Assembly (NCBI RefSeq): GCF_009671205.1
Contig: NZ_CP045309.1
Span: forward strand, 6,218,001-6,282,000
Direction: 5' to 3'
Source: Micromonospora terminaliae
GTDB lineage: Bacteria > Actinomycetota > Actinomycetes > Mycobacteriales > Micromonosporaceae
Length of the DNA: 64,000 nt
Numbering within the stretch: the stretch's first letter is position 1; the number at the start of each line of letters is the position of its first letter. The translations under genes and the position numbers were made by a program. Below, piece by piece: positions 33,882 through 43,237 of this stretch. A model generated the notes under the pieces. The model was not told the DNA's origin. It ran no database searches and saw only the letters and a program-made list of their open reading frames with translations.

Positions 33882-34826
33882 ATGAGCGAGCAGACCGAAA
33901 CCCGCAAGCAGCGCGCCGCCCGCCGGGCCGGTGAGTTCCCGCCCGCCCCGGAGGCGCTGGCCGTGCCCGTGCTGGACAGCCACACCCACCTCGACATCAC
34001 GGTCAGCGAATACGGCGTGCCCCTGCGAAGCGCGAGGAGTGAGCCGGGGTTGCGAGCCCCGCAGTCGCGAGCGAACAGCGGCCCAGCCCCGGCCGACGAC
34101 CCGGTGGCGGCGGCGATCGCGGTGGCCGCCGGGGTCGGCGTGGACCGGCTCGTGCAGGTCGGCGTGGACGTCGAGTCGTCCCGGTGGGGCGCCGACGTCG
34201 CCGAGCGCTACGGCGCGGTCCTGGCCACCGTGGCCCTGCACCCGAACGAGGCGCCGCGCCTGCCCGACCTGGACGAGGCGCTGCGCCAGATCGAGGCCCT
34301 CGCCGGCCGGGAGCGGGTCCGCGGCATCGGCGAGACCGGGATGGACTTCTTCCGCACCGGCGACGAGGGGCGGGCCGCGCAGGAGGAGAGCTTTCGGGCG
34401 CACATCGCCATCGCCAAGCGGTACGGCAAGGCGCTGGTCATCCACGACCGGGACGCGCACGCCGACGTGCTGCGGGTCCTCGACGACGAGGGCGCCCCGG
34501 ACACCGTGGTGCTGCACTGCTTCTCCGGCGACGCCGACTTCGCCCGCGAGTGCGTCCGCCGCGGCTACCTGCTCAGCTTCGCCGGCACGGTCACCTTCGG
34601 CAGCGCGTCGGCGCTCCGCGAGGCCGCCGCCGTCACCCCGCCCGGGCAACTGCTGGTCGAGACCGACGCGCCGTACCTGACGCCGATGCCGCACCGCGGG
34701 CGGCCGAACGCCTCGTACCTGATCCCGCTGACCGTGCGGTTCCTGGCCGAGACCACCGGCGCCGACCTCGACGAGCTGTGCGCGGCCATCTCCGCGACCG
34801 GCGAGCGCGCCTTCGGGCCGTGGTGA
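33882..34826 (+). CDS. tatD: TatD family metal-dependent hydrolase, with an in-frame repeat insertion
   Basis: The 314-aa protein has the TatD amidohydrolase-like barrel: [14 protein letters not shown] near residue 30, [12 protein letters not shown] near 150, VIHDRDAH near 187, VLHCFSGD near 210 and [17 protein letters not shown] near 262, giving the expected metal ligands. These enzymes are cytoplasmic DNases or deacylases. Between the first and second strands, residues 49-66 ([18 protein letters not shown]) are encoded by a dispersed repeat that also occurs at 16059, so this loop was gained by insertion without breaking the frame. GATGCT (33869-33874) precedes the ATG by 7 nt. The gene lies before ksgA, but no rpfB separates them. 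Confidence 0.9.
   Translation: MSEQTETRKQRAARRAGEFPPAPEALAVPVLDSHTHLDITVSEYGVPLRSARSEPGLRAPQSRANSGPAPADDPVAAAIAVAAGVGVDRLVQVGVDVESSRWGADVAERYGAVLATVALHPNEAPRLPDLDEALRQIEALAGRERVRGIGETGMDFFRTGDEGRAAQEESFRAHIAIAKRYGKALVIHDRDAHADVLRVLDDEGAPDTVVLHCFSGDADFARECVRRGYLLSFAGTVTFGSASALREAAAVTPPGQLLVETDAPYLTPMPHRGRPNASYLIPLTVRFLAETTGADLDELCAAISATGERAFGPW
34029..34076. repeat. Dispersed repeat copy B inside tatD
   Basis: The sequence GCGCGAGGAGTGAGC, five extra bases CGGGG, then TTGCGAGCCCCGCAGTCGCGA and GCGAAC matches copy A at 16059-16097. It keeps the tatD reading frame open and adds about 16-18 residues to a loop near the N-terminus of the barrel. Confidence 0.85.
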
Positions 34827-34839
34827 AAGGATGCCCGGC

Positions 34840-35709
34840 GTGACCGGACTCCTCGGCCCGGCGGAGATCCGGGAGCTCGCCGCGCGGCTCGGCGTGACGC
34901 CGACCAAGAAGCTCGGCCAGAACTTCGTGCACGACCCGAACACCGTGCGCCGGATCGTCACCACGGCCGGCCTCGCCCCGGACGACGTGGCGCTGGAGGT
35001 CGGCCCCGGGCTCGGCTCGCTCACCCTGGCGCTGCTGCCGGTGGCCGCGCACGTGCACGCCGTGGAACTCGACCGGGCCCTGGCCGCCGCGCTGCCGGAC
35101 ACCGCCGCCCGGTTCGCCGGCCCCGACGCCGCCCGGCTCACCGTGCACCCCGCCGACGCGCTGCGGGTCACCGCCGCCGAGCTGGCCGACCCGGCGCCGA
35201 CCGCGCTGGTCGCGAACCTGCCGTACAACGTGGCCGTGCCCGTGGTCCTGCACCTGCTCGCCGAGCTGCCCACCCTGCGCCACGGCCTCGTGATGGTGCA
35301 GAAGGAGGTCGCCGACCGGCTCGTCGCCGGTCCCGGCTCCAAGGTGTACGGCGTCCCGTCGGTCAAGCTCGCCTGGTACGCCCGCTCCCGGGCCGCCGGC
35401 AAGGTGCCGCCGAACGTCTTCTGGCCGGTGCCGAACGTCGACTCCGGGCTGGTCGCCTTCACCCGGCGCGAGCCGCCCCGCGCCGACGTACCCCGGGAGG
35501 CCGTCTTCGCGGTGGTCGACGCGGCGTTCGCGCAGCGCCGCAAGACCCTGCGCGCCGCCCTCGCCGGGTGGGCCGGCGGCGCGGACCGGGCCGCCGCGGC
35601 GCTCACCGCCGCCGGTGTGGACCCCGGCGCGCGCGGGGAGTCACTCACCGTGGAGCAGTTCGCGGCCATCGCCGCGTCGGCCCCGGCCGCCTCCGCCGCC
35701 GCCCAGTAG
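34840..35709 (+). CDS. ksgA: 16S rRNA (adenine(1518)-N6/adenine(1519)-N6)-dimethyltransferase
   Basis: The 289-aa enzyme methylates two adenines near the 3' end of 16S rRNA with [22 protein letters not shown] at the N-terminus, the SAM loop [17 protein letters not shown] near residue 50 and the catalytic [13 protein letters not shown] near residue 123 are intact. GAAAGG sits 9 nt before GTG 34840, so I prefer it to ATG 34831, which directly abuts that site. Only 13 bp separate it from tatD. Confidence 0.93.
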   Translation: MTGLLGPAEIRELAARLGVTPTKKLGQNFVHDPNTVRRIVTTAGLAPDDVALEVGPGLGSLTLALLPVAAHVHAVELDRALAAALPDTAARFAGPDAARLTVHPADALRVTAAELADPAPTALVANLPYNVAVPVVLHLLAELPTLRHGLVMVQKEVADRLVAGPGSKVYGVPSVKLAWYARSRAAGKVPPNVFWPVPNVDSGLVAFTRREPPRADVPREAVFAVVDAAFAQRRKTLRAALAGWAGGADRAAAALTAAGVDPGARGESLTVEQFAAIAASAPAASAAAQ

Positions 35710-35745
35710 GCTGGCGCCGTTGCCCACCCCGCCGAGGAGCTGACC

Positions 35746-35796
35746 GTGCAGAAGCCGTTCGACATCCGCCTGCGCCCGCGGGACATCGCCCCGTGA
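35746..35796 (+). CDS. Candidate 16-codon leader ORF before ispE
   Basis: A short frame (GTG to TGA) would encode MQKPFDIRLRPRDIAP. It is preceded by GAGGAG at about 35735 with good spacing, and its TGA overlaps the GTG start of ispE (GTGA). This arrangement would couple translation of ispE to the small frame. It may be a leader peptide or a remnant of a gene that was lost. I have no family match. Confidence 0.4.
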   Translation: MQKPFDIRLRPRDIAP

Positions 35797-36746
35797 CCGA
35801 GGCCTGGCGACCGGACGACGAGGACGGGCAGCGGCGCGGGGCCAGCGGCCCGGTGAAGGTGCGGGTGCCGGCCAAGGTCAACCTGCACCTCGGGGTGGGG
35901 CCGCTGCGCCGCGACGGCTACCACGAGCTGAACACCGTCTACCACGCGATCTCGATCTACGACGAGCTGACCGCCCGCCGGGGCGACACGCTCACCCTCA
36001 CCATGGAGGGCGAGGGCGCCGGCGAGCTGGCGCTGGACGACACCAACCTGGTGATCCGGGCCGCCCACGCCCTCGCCGGCTACGCGGGTGTCCTGCCGCA
36101 CGCCCGGCTGCACCTGCGCAAGCAGATCCCGCTCGCCGGTGGGCTGGCCGGTGGCAGCGCCGACGCGGCCGCCGCGCTGGTCGCCTGCGACGCGCTCTGG
36201 GGCACCGGGCTGTCCCGCGACGAACTCGCCGGGATCGCCGCCGACCTGGGCTCCGACGTGCCGTTCCTGATCCACGGCGGCACCGCGCTGGGCACCGGGC
36301 GGGGCGAGGCGGTCAGCCCGGTGCTGGCCCGCCCCACCTCCTGGCACTGGGTGGTGGCCGTCGCCGACGGCGGCCTCTCCACGCCGGCCGCCTACCGGGA
36401 GCTGGACCGGCTCCGCGACGCCGGCACCGCGGGCGAGCCCCTGGGCAGCACCGACGGGCTGCTCGGCGCGCTGCGCCAGCGCGACCCGAGGGTGCTCGCC
36501 GCCGCCCTCGGCAACGACCTCCAGGCCGCCGCGCTGACCATGCGCCCGGCGCTGGCCGAGACGCTCAAGGCGGGGGAGGCGGCCGGAGCGCTCGCCGGAC
36601 TCGTCTCCGGCTCCGGCCCCACCTGCGTCTTCCTCGCCACCGACGAGGCGCACGCCGGCCGGATCGCCGCCGACCTGGCCGCCGCGGGCGTCTGCCGGGA
36701 CGCCCGGGTCGCGCACGGCCCGGTCCCCGGCGCCCGCGTCGCCTGA
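35793..36746 (+). CDS. ispE: 4-diphosphocytidyl-2-C-methyl-D-erythritol kinase
   Basis: The 317-aa GHMP kinase phosphorylates CDP-methylerythritol in the MEP pathway to isoprenoids. VRVPAKVNLHLGVGPLRRDG carries the N-terminal signature near residue 25, PLAGGLAGGSADAAAALVA is the ATP loop near residue 112, and GLVSGSGPTCVFLA is the C-terminal GHMP motif. Residues 1-22 are an acidic tail. It starts at GTG 35793 in the stop of the 16-codon frame. The ABC-F gene follows after 76 bp. Confidence 0.93.
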   Translation: MTEAWRPDDEDGQRRGASGPVKVRVPAKVNLHLGVGPLRRDGYHELNTVYHAISIYDELTARRGDTLTLTMEGEGAGELALDDTNLVIRAAHALAGYAGVLPHARLHLRKQIPLAGGLAGGSADAAAALVACDALWGTGLSRDELAGIAADLGSDVPFLIHGGTALGTGRGEAVSPVLARPTSWHWVVAVADGGLSTPAAYRELDRLRDAGTAGEPLGSTDGLLGALRQRDPRVLAAALGNDLQAAALTMRPALAETLKAGEAAGALAGLVSGSGPTCVFLATDEAHAGRIAADLAAAGVCRDARVAHGPVPGARVA

Positions 36747-36822
36747 GGCGCGACGGCCGGCCGCGTACCCTTGAGTCGGGCGTCCCGGGCACCGGGGCGC
36801 CTTGATCATGAAAGGTGGGTTC

Positions 36823-38622
<1,800 letters not shown>

Positions 38623-38714
38623 CCCGCCCGGGGTGGGGGGTGTGCGGCGTCACTGACGGGCGTGCGGGACAATCGCAGGCGACCCCTCTTCCGTTCGGTC
38701 TTGGAGACGCACAG

Positions 38715-39170
38715 ATGGCCCACACCCCCGTCAACCACCCCGCGCGGCCTGTCTACCGGGCGATCGGCGGGCTCGTTGGTCTGTACTTCATCGTCTTCGG
38801 CGTGCTCGGCATCATCACCAGCGCCGGCGACGACGTCCTCGCCCAGGACGACACCAAGGTCCTCGGCCAGGGCACCAACCTCGGCTTCTCGATGCTCGTG
38901 ATCCTGCTCGGCGTCGCGATCCTGATCGGCACCGCGATCGGCCGCAACCTCGACGTGGCGATCAACCAGTGGCTGGCCTACGCCCTCATGGCCCTGGGTC
39001 TGGCCGAGCTGGCGTTCCTGCACACCGACGCCAACATCTTCAACTTCTCGATCATGACCGACATCGTGGTGCTCACCCTCTCCCTGGTGCTCCTGATGGT
39101 CGGCATGTACGGCAAGGTCGGCAGCGACGAGGAGCACGAGGCCTGGCAGAAGGCCCGGCTGGTGCTCTGA
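38715..39170 (+). CDS. DUF4383 family membrane protein, copy 1
   Basis: The 151-aa protein begins MAHTPVNHPARPVYRAIGGL and has four transmembrane helices, of the DUF4383 family. Helix-flanking acidic residues and the ending YGKVGSDEEHEA are shared with copy 2 (39287-39760). Function is unknown. A GACAAT hexamer (38668-38673) about 42 nt before the ATG also occurs before copy 2 (39247-39252) and is a plausible shared -10 box. The pair arose by tandem duplication. Confidence 0.85.
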   Translation: MAHTPVNHPARPVYRAIGGLVGLYFIVFGVLGIITSAGDDVLAQDDTKVLGQGTNLGFSMLVILLGVAILIGTAIGRNLDVAINQWLAYALMALGLAELAFLHTDANIFNFSIMTDIVVLTLSLVLLMVGMYGKVGSDEEHEAWQKARLVL

Positions 39171-39183
39171 CCCGCACCCGTTC

Positions 39184-39219
39184 CCGAAGGCCCGGCGCCC
39201 GCCGGGCCTTCGGCGTTTT
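39184..39219 (+). terminator. Terminator between the two DUF4383 genes
   Basis: A 13-bp perfect stem (CCGAAGGCCCGGC with GCCGGGCCTTCGG) and a 4-nt loop are followed by CGTTTT. It starts 14 nt after the first stop, so the two paralogues are probably transcribed separately. Confidence 0.9.
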
Positions 39220-39286
39220 CCGGGGACGGGAGCGGGCGGCACGAGGGACAATTGCGCCAAAACCAGTCACCCGACCGGAGGCTCCC

Positions 39287-39760
39287 ATGGCGCACTTCCC
39301 GGTGAACCACCCCGCACGGCCGCTCTACCGGATCCTGTCCGGGCTCATCGGCCTCTACATCCTGGTCTTCGGCGTCTACGGCGTCTTCGAGACCTGGGGC
39401 GAAGGGCTCTTCAGCCGGGAGAACACCTCGGCCCTCGGCCTCCGCACCAACCTGGCGTTCGCCCTGGTCTCCGTGGTCTTCGGCGCCTTCCTCATCATCG
39501 GCGCGTCCCGCCGCGGCAACCTCGGCCACTACATGAACCTGACCGCCGGGGCGGTCTTCCTGGTCACCGGCATCCTCATGATGGCCGTGCTGCAGACCTC
39601 GGCGAACTTCCTCAACTTCGGGATGTCGACCGTGCTCATCTCGCTGGTGTTCGGGCTGATCCTGCTCGCCACCGGCCTCTACGACAAGGTCGGCACCGAC
39701 GAGCACGCCGCCGAGGAACGGCGCCGCCGCAACCACCCCGTCGCCGACGCCCACCGCTGA
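39287..39760 (+). CDS. DUF4383 family membrane protein, copy 2
   Basis: The 157-aa protein begins MAHFPVNHPARPLYRILSGL and is clearly related to copy 1 over its whole length, with four helices and the ending YDKVGTDEHAAEERRRRNHP. It has its own GACAAT box upstream. The two copies share the N-terminal NHPARP motif, but their first loops differ (SAGDDVLAQDD versus ETWGEGLFSREN). Function is unknown. The stop is 7 bp from the stop of the convergent TetR gene. Confidence 0.85.
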   Translation: MAHFPVNHPARPLYRILSGLIGLYILVFGVYGVFETWGEGLFSRENTSALGLRTNLAFALVSVVFGAFLIIGASRRGNLGHYMNLTAGAVFLVTGILMMAVLQTSANFLNFGMSTVLISLVFGLILLATGLYDKVGTDEHAAEERRRRNHPVADAHR

Positions 39761-39767
39761 ACGCGGC

Positions 39768-40451
39768 TCAGCCCCGCTTGCGGACCGTGATCAGACCCGG
39801 CTTCGCCTCGAGGTGCGACAGGCCGTTCCAGGCCAGGTTCACGAGGTGCGCCGCCACCGTCTCCTTCCGCGGCTTACGCACCTCCAACCACCAGCGCCCG
39901 GTCAGCGCCACCATGCCCACCAGCGCCTGCGAATACAGCTCCGCCAGCTTCGGGTCGTAGCCCCGGCTGGAGAACTCCGCGCCCAGGATGTGCTCCACCT
40001 GGTGCGCCACGTCGTTCATCACGCTGCTGAAGTTGCCCGTCGCCGACATCAACGGCGACTCGCGGACCAGCACCCGGAAACCGCTGGTCTCCTCCTCGAT
40101 GTACGTCAGCAGGGTCAACGCCGCCTGCTCCAGCAGCTCCCGCGGATGCCCCGCCGTCAACGCCGTGGTGATCCGGTCCAGCAGCGAGCGGACCTCCCGG
40201 TCCACCACCACCGCGTAGAGCCCCTCCTTGCCGCCGAAGTGCTCGTAGACCACCGGCTTGGAGACCTTCGCGCGGGCCGCCACCTCCTCGATCGAGGTGG
40301 CGTCGAACCCGCGCTCGGCGAAGATCTGCCGGGCGATCGAGATCAACTGCTCGCGCCGCTGGGTCGCGGACATCCGTACCCGGGAGGGCTTTGCCGCCGG
40401 GACGGCCCGCCGCCGGGCGGTGCTGGCGTCGCTGCCGGGAACGTCGGTCAC
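39768..40451 (-). CDS. TetR family transcriptional regulator of the desaturase
   Basis: The 227-aa regulator has the TetR DNA-binding head at about 35-80: RREQLISIARQIFAERGFDA then IEEVAARAKVSKPVVYEHF with FGGKEGLYAVVVDREV. The ligand domain follows. Residues 1-30 are a basic tail. A CAGGAT box (40459-40464, minus strand) lies 7 nt before GTG 40451, supporting this start over ATG 40460. It lies 41 bp behind the desaturase gene on the same strand. By analogy with DesT/FasR-type regulators I infer control of membrane lipid unsaturation. Confidence 0.9.
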   Translation of the reverse strand: MTDVPGSDASTARRRAVPAAKPSRVRMSATQRREQLISIARQIFAERGFDATSIEEVAARAKVSKPVVYEHFGGKEGLYAVVVDREVRSLLDRITTALTAGHPRELLEQAALTLLTYIEEETSGFRVLVRESPLMSATGNFSSVMNDVAHQVEHILGAEFSSRGYDPKLAELYSQALVGMVALTGRWWLEVRKPRKETVAAHLVNLAWNGLSHLEAKPGLITVRKRG

Positions 40452-40492
40452 CCGGCCCATCCTGCCAAACCCGCCCCTCGTCGATCGACCGG

Positions 40493-41464
40493 TTACCGCG
40501 CCGGCCGGCCGCGCACCCGCCCCGGCTCCACCAGCTTCGCCGTGATCCGCTCCGGCTTCGGCCACCGCACCGACCAGGCCGCACCCGCCCTCTCCAGCAG
40601 CCAGATCACCCGCGCCGACGGATCCACCTGCCCCCGCAGCACGCCGTGCCGCGCGCTGGTCGGCTCCGCGTGGTGCAGGTTGTGCCAGCTCTCCCCGAAC
40701 GACAGCAGGGCCAGCGGCCAGAAGTTCGACGCGCGGTCGCCCTGCCGCACCGCGAACGGGCGCTCACCGTAGACGTGGCAGACCGAGTTGATCGACCAGG
40801 TGACGTGGTGCAGCAGCGCGATCCGGACCAGGCCGCCCCAGAAGAACGCGGTCAGGGCGCCCCGCCACGACCCGGTGAGCAGGCCGCCCATCGCCGCCGG
40901 CCCCAGCACCGACACCACCACGAGCACCGGGAACAGCCGGTCCACGCGGCGGGTGACCGGATCGGCCAGCAGATCCGGCGCGAATCGCTCCCGGTTCGAC
41001 AGCTCGCGGTTGAACAACCAGCCGACGTGCGCGTGGAACAGACCCTTGGTCAGCCCACCGATGCTCTCCCCGAACCGCCACGGCGAGTGCGGGTCGCCCT
41101 CCTGGTCGGAGAACGCGTGATGCCGCCGGTGATCGGCCACCCACTGGATGATCTCGCCCTGCACGGCGAACGAACCCGCCACCGCCAGGGTGGCCCGCAG
41201 CCACGGTTTCGCCTTGAACGAGCCGTGGGTGAAGTAGCGGTGGTAGCCGACGGTGATGCCGAGGCCGGACAGCACGTACCAGAACGCGGCCACCAGCACG
41301 TCCGTCCAGCCCAGCCAGCCGCCCCAGGCCACCGGCACGGCGGCCAGCAGGGCGAGGAACGGGACGACCACGAAGGCCCACAGGGCGATCAGGATGCCGC
41401 GGGACTGGTGGCCCTGGGTCAGTGGCTTCGGCCCGCTGTCCGGGCCGGTCAGGGTGGTCGACAT
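40493..41464 (-). CDS. Acyl-CoA/fatty-acid delta-9 desaturase
   Basis: The 323-aa membrane-bound di-iron enzyme inserts a double bond into acyl chains. The three histidine boxes are intact: YHRYFTHGSF near residue 78, HRRHHAFSDQEGDPHSPW near residue 113 and SWHNLHHAEP near residue 260. Four hydrophobic helices flank them. GGGAGG just upstream fixes ATG 41464. An 18-bp dyad (41487-41504) lies 22 bp before the start and may be the TetR operator. The TetR gene follows in the same direction, so autoregulation is possible. Confidence 0.92.
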   Translation of the reverse strand: MSTTLTGPDSGPKPLTQGHQSRGILIALWAFVVVPFLALLAAVPVAWGGWLGWTDVLVAAFWYVLSGLGITVGYHRYFTHGSFKAKPWLRATLAVAGSFAVQGEIIQWVADHRRHHAFSDQEGDPHSPWRFGESIGGLTKGLFHAHVGWLFNRELSNRERFAPDLLADPVTRRVDRLFPVLVVVSVLGPAAMGGLLTGSWRGALTAFFWGGLVRIALLHHVTWSINSVCHVYGERPFAVRQGDRASNFWPLALLSFGESWHNLHHAEPTSARHGVLRGQVDPSARVIWLLERAGAAWSVRWPKPERITAKLVEPGRVRGRPAR

Positions 41465-41486
41465 GGCACCTCCCAGTGGTACGGGC

Positions 41487-41504
41487 TACGCCTACGTCAC
41501 CGTA
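41487..41504. promoter_or_regulatory. 18-bp dyad, candidate TetR operator
   Basis: The sequence TACG-CCT-ACGT-CAC-CGTA is symmetric in TACG, ACGT and CGTA with two 3-nt spacers, giving an 18-bp palindrome of the size expected for TetR dimers. It lies between the desaturase start and the divergent 41586 gene. No binding data can be seen here, so the assignment is inferred from position and symmetry. Confidence 0.5.
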
Positions 41505-41585
41505 ACCAGGAACGGTCTAGATCGCAGCGGACACGTCAACTCGTCGATGGCTGGACCTGTCGTACGCCCGTCCTAACCTGCCGGA

Positions 41586-42305
41586 GTGACCGATCCGCTC
41601 GCCGCCGAGGCGCGCCGCCTGCGCGTCGAGGAACAGCTCTCCGTCGCGCAGATCCGGGCCCGCCTGGGCATCGGCCGCGACCGGACGTACGCGCTGCTGC
41701 GGGGCGTGCCACCACCCGAGTGGACCCGGCGGCCCCGGGCCCGCGACGCGACGGCCGAGCGGCGGCGGGCGCATTCGAAGGCCATGACGGACGCGCGGTG
41801 GGGCGCGTACCGGGCGGCGGGGGACGAGGCGCGGGCGGCGGAACAGGAGCGGGCCGCGAGCGCGGTCGGCGCGCTCGACGACCGCGACCTGCTGATGCTG
41901 GGCGCGGCGATCTACTGGTGCGAGGGAAGCAAGTCCAAGCCGTGGCGTTCCCAGGATCGGCTCGAGTTCGTCAATAGTGACCCGGGACTGCTCGCCCTGT
42001 TCCTCAAGTTTCTGGCCGGGTGTGGGATCGACCGCGACGCGGCGAACTACCGGCTGCTCATCCACGAATCCGCCGATGTCGACGCGGCCATGGGCTGGTG
42101 GATGGAGCGGCTGAGGCTCCCGGTCGAGCGTTTCGCGCGGCCGACCCGCAAGCGGCACAACGTGACGACGGTCCGCCGGAACACAGGCGACGACTACCAC
42201 GGTTGCCTGGTGATTACTGTGCCTCGCAGTCGCCAGCTCTACTGGCGCATCGAGGGCGTGATCGCCGGCATCAGGGCGGCGGTGGAGGGGCTTGCCGGTG
42301 AGTGA
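41586..42305 (+). CDS. HTH plus LAGLIDADG-like protein, copy 1
   Basis: The 239-aa protein has an N-terminal helix-turn-helix (LRVEEQLSVAQIRARLGIGR then RTYALLRG) followed by a domain that resembles LAGLIDADG folds: LGAAIYWCEGSKSKPW near residue 105, LEFVNSDPGLLALFLKFLAG near 123, IHESADVDAAMGWWMERL near 158 and RPTRKRHNVTTVRRNTGDDY near 182. The acidic residue of YWCEG is where the LAGLIDADG aspartate would lie. It could bind or cut DNA, or be a regulator like WhiA, but this is an inference. TAACCT (41574-41579) lies 6 nt before the GTG. Copy 2 overlaps by 8 bp. Confidence 0.75.
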   Translation: MTDPLAAEARRLRVEEQLSVAQIRARLGIGRDRTYALLRGVPPPEWTRRPRARDATAERRRAHSKAMTDARWGAYRAAGDEARAAEQERAASAVGALDDRDLLMLGAAIYWCEGSKSKPWRSQDRLEFVNSDPGLLALFLKFLAGCGIDRDAANYRLLIHESADVDAAMGWWMERLRLPVERFARPTRKRHNVTTVRRNTGDDYHGCLVITVPRSRQLYWRIEGVIAGIRAAVEGLAGE

Positions 42306-43047
42306 CGATCGGACCGCTCGACGGAGAAACCTCCGGGACGACTTGCAGCGAGCGGCGCATCGGCTGCGGGAAGAGGGACGCACGGTCAACGAGATCGCGG
42401 ATGGGCTCGGAATTGCCAAGTCGACCGCCTACCGCTGGGTGGGGCATCTTCCGCTCGACCGCTCCTCGGCCGCGGCGGTCGAGCGTCGGCACATAGCGGA
42501 CGCACGTCGGACGGTGCACCGCACGGAGCGCCGAAAACTGCGCGAGGAGGTCGAGCGCGAGGCACGGAAGCAGGGGGCCGAGTGGGTCGGTGCGCCGGCA
42601 CTTCGGGAACTGCTGCTTGTCGGCGCGGTGCTCTACTGGTGCGAGGGCACCAAGAGCAAGCCAGCCAATCCCCGCTACGACCTCACCTTCACCAACAGCG
42701 ACATCCGGCTGGTGGAACTCTTCGTTCGATTCGTCGAGGCCACCGGGAGGTCCCGTCAGGAACTCCGGTACCGGGTGAGCATTCACGAGACTGCGGACGC
42801 CGACGCGGCCGGCCGCTGGTGGGCTGCCCAACTGGGTGTGGACTCCGACTCCTTTCAACGGCCGACGCTGAAGCGGCACAACCCGAGGACAGCCCGGACC
42901 AACGTCGGTGCGGACTACCGGGGTTGTCTCGTGGTGCGCGTGCCCCGGTCGCGCGAGCTCTACCTCTGGATGGCGGGCGTGGTGGAGGGGCTGGTTGCCC
43001 TTCACGCCCCCGATCCGAGCCATCGGGAGGTGGACAACAGGCGCTAA
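42298..43047 (+). CDS. HTH plus LAGLIDADG-like protein, copy 2
   Basis: The 249-aa paralogue has the same order: HTH (RTVNEIADGLGIAKSTAYRW near residue 30), then LLVGAVLYWCEGTKSKPANP near residue 104, FTNSDIRLVELFVRFVEATG, IHETADADAAGRWWAAQLGV, RPTLKRHNPRTARTNVGADY and GCLVVRVPRSRELYLW. The motifs are shared with copy 1, but the overall identity is only moderate. GTG 42298 has GGAGGGG about 8 nt upstream, inside copy 1. It ends 15 bp before tRNA-Gln. I infer an ancient tandem duplication with translational coupling. Confidence 0.75.
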   Translation: MSDDRTARRRNLRDDLQRAAHRLREEGRTVNEIADGLGIAKSTAYRWVGHLPLDRSSAAAVERRHIADARRTVHRTERRKLREEVEREARKQGAEWVGAPALRELLLVGAVLYWCEGTKSKPANPRYDLTFTNSDIRLVELFVRFVEATGRSRQELRYRVSIHETADADAAGRWWAAQLGVDSDSFQRPTLKRHNPRTARTNVGADYRGCLVVRVPRSRELYLWMAGVVEGLVALHAPDPSHREVDNRR

Positions 43048-43062
43048 GCTGTTGTCGACCCT

Positions 43063-43134
43063 TCGGCCGTGGTGTAACTGGCAACACCCAAGATTTTGGT
43101 TCTTGTGTTTCAGGTTCGAATCCTGGCGGCCGAG
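43063..43134 (+). tRNA. tRNA-Gln (TTG anticodon)
   Basis: A cloverleaf of 72 nt can be drawn. The acceptor TCGGCCG pairs with CGGCCGA, including the U1-A72 pair usual in glutamine tRNAs. The D arm is GTGT/ACAC, the anticodon stem CAAGA/TCTTG, and the loop TTTTGGT gives anticodon TTG (codon CAA). The T arm is TCAGG-TTCGAAT-CCTGG. The discriminator is G. The neighbour glmU is the usual partner in actinomycetes. Confidence 0.96.
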
Positions 43135-43237
43135 CAGTTTTCAGGTATAGGCGCCCTTCTTGGGGTATGCGGCGGCCTGCCCGGCGGTCTGGTTAGCATG
43201 GCCGCGAGACTGTCGCCGTCCCGACGGGAGCCACGTC

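Noticed and set aside
41520..41560. TTGACG box as desaturase -35 element
   Set aside because: No -10 hexamer lies at a proper distance, so I did not annotate a promoter.
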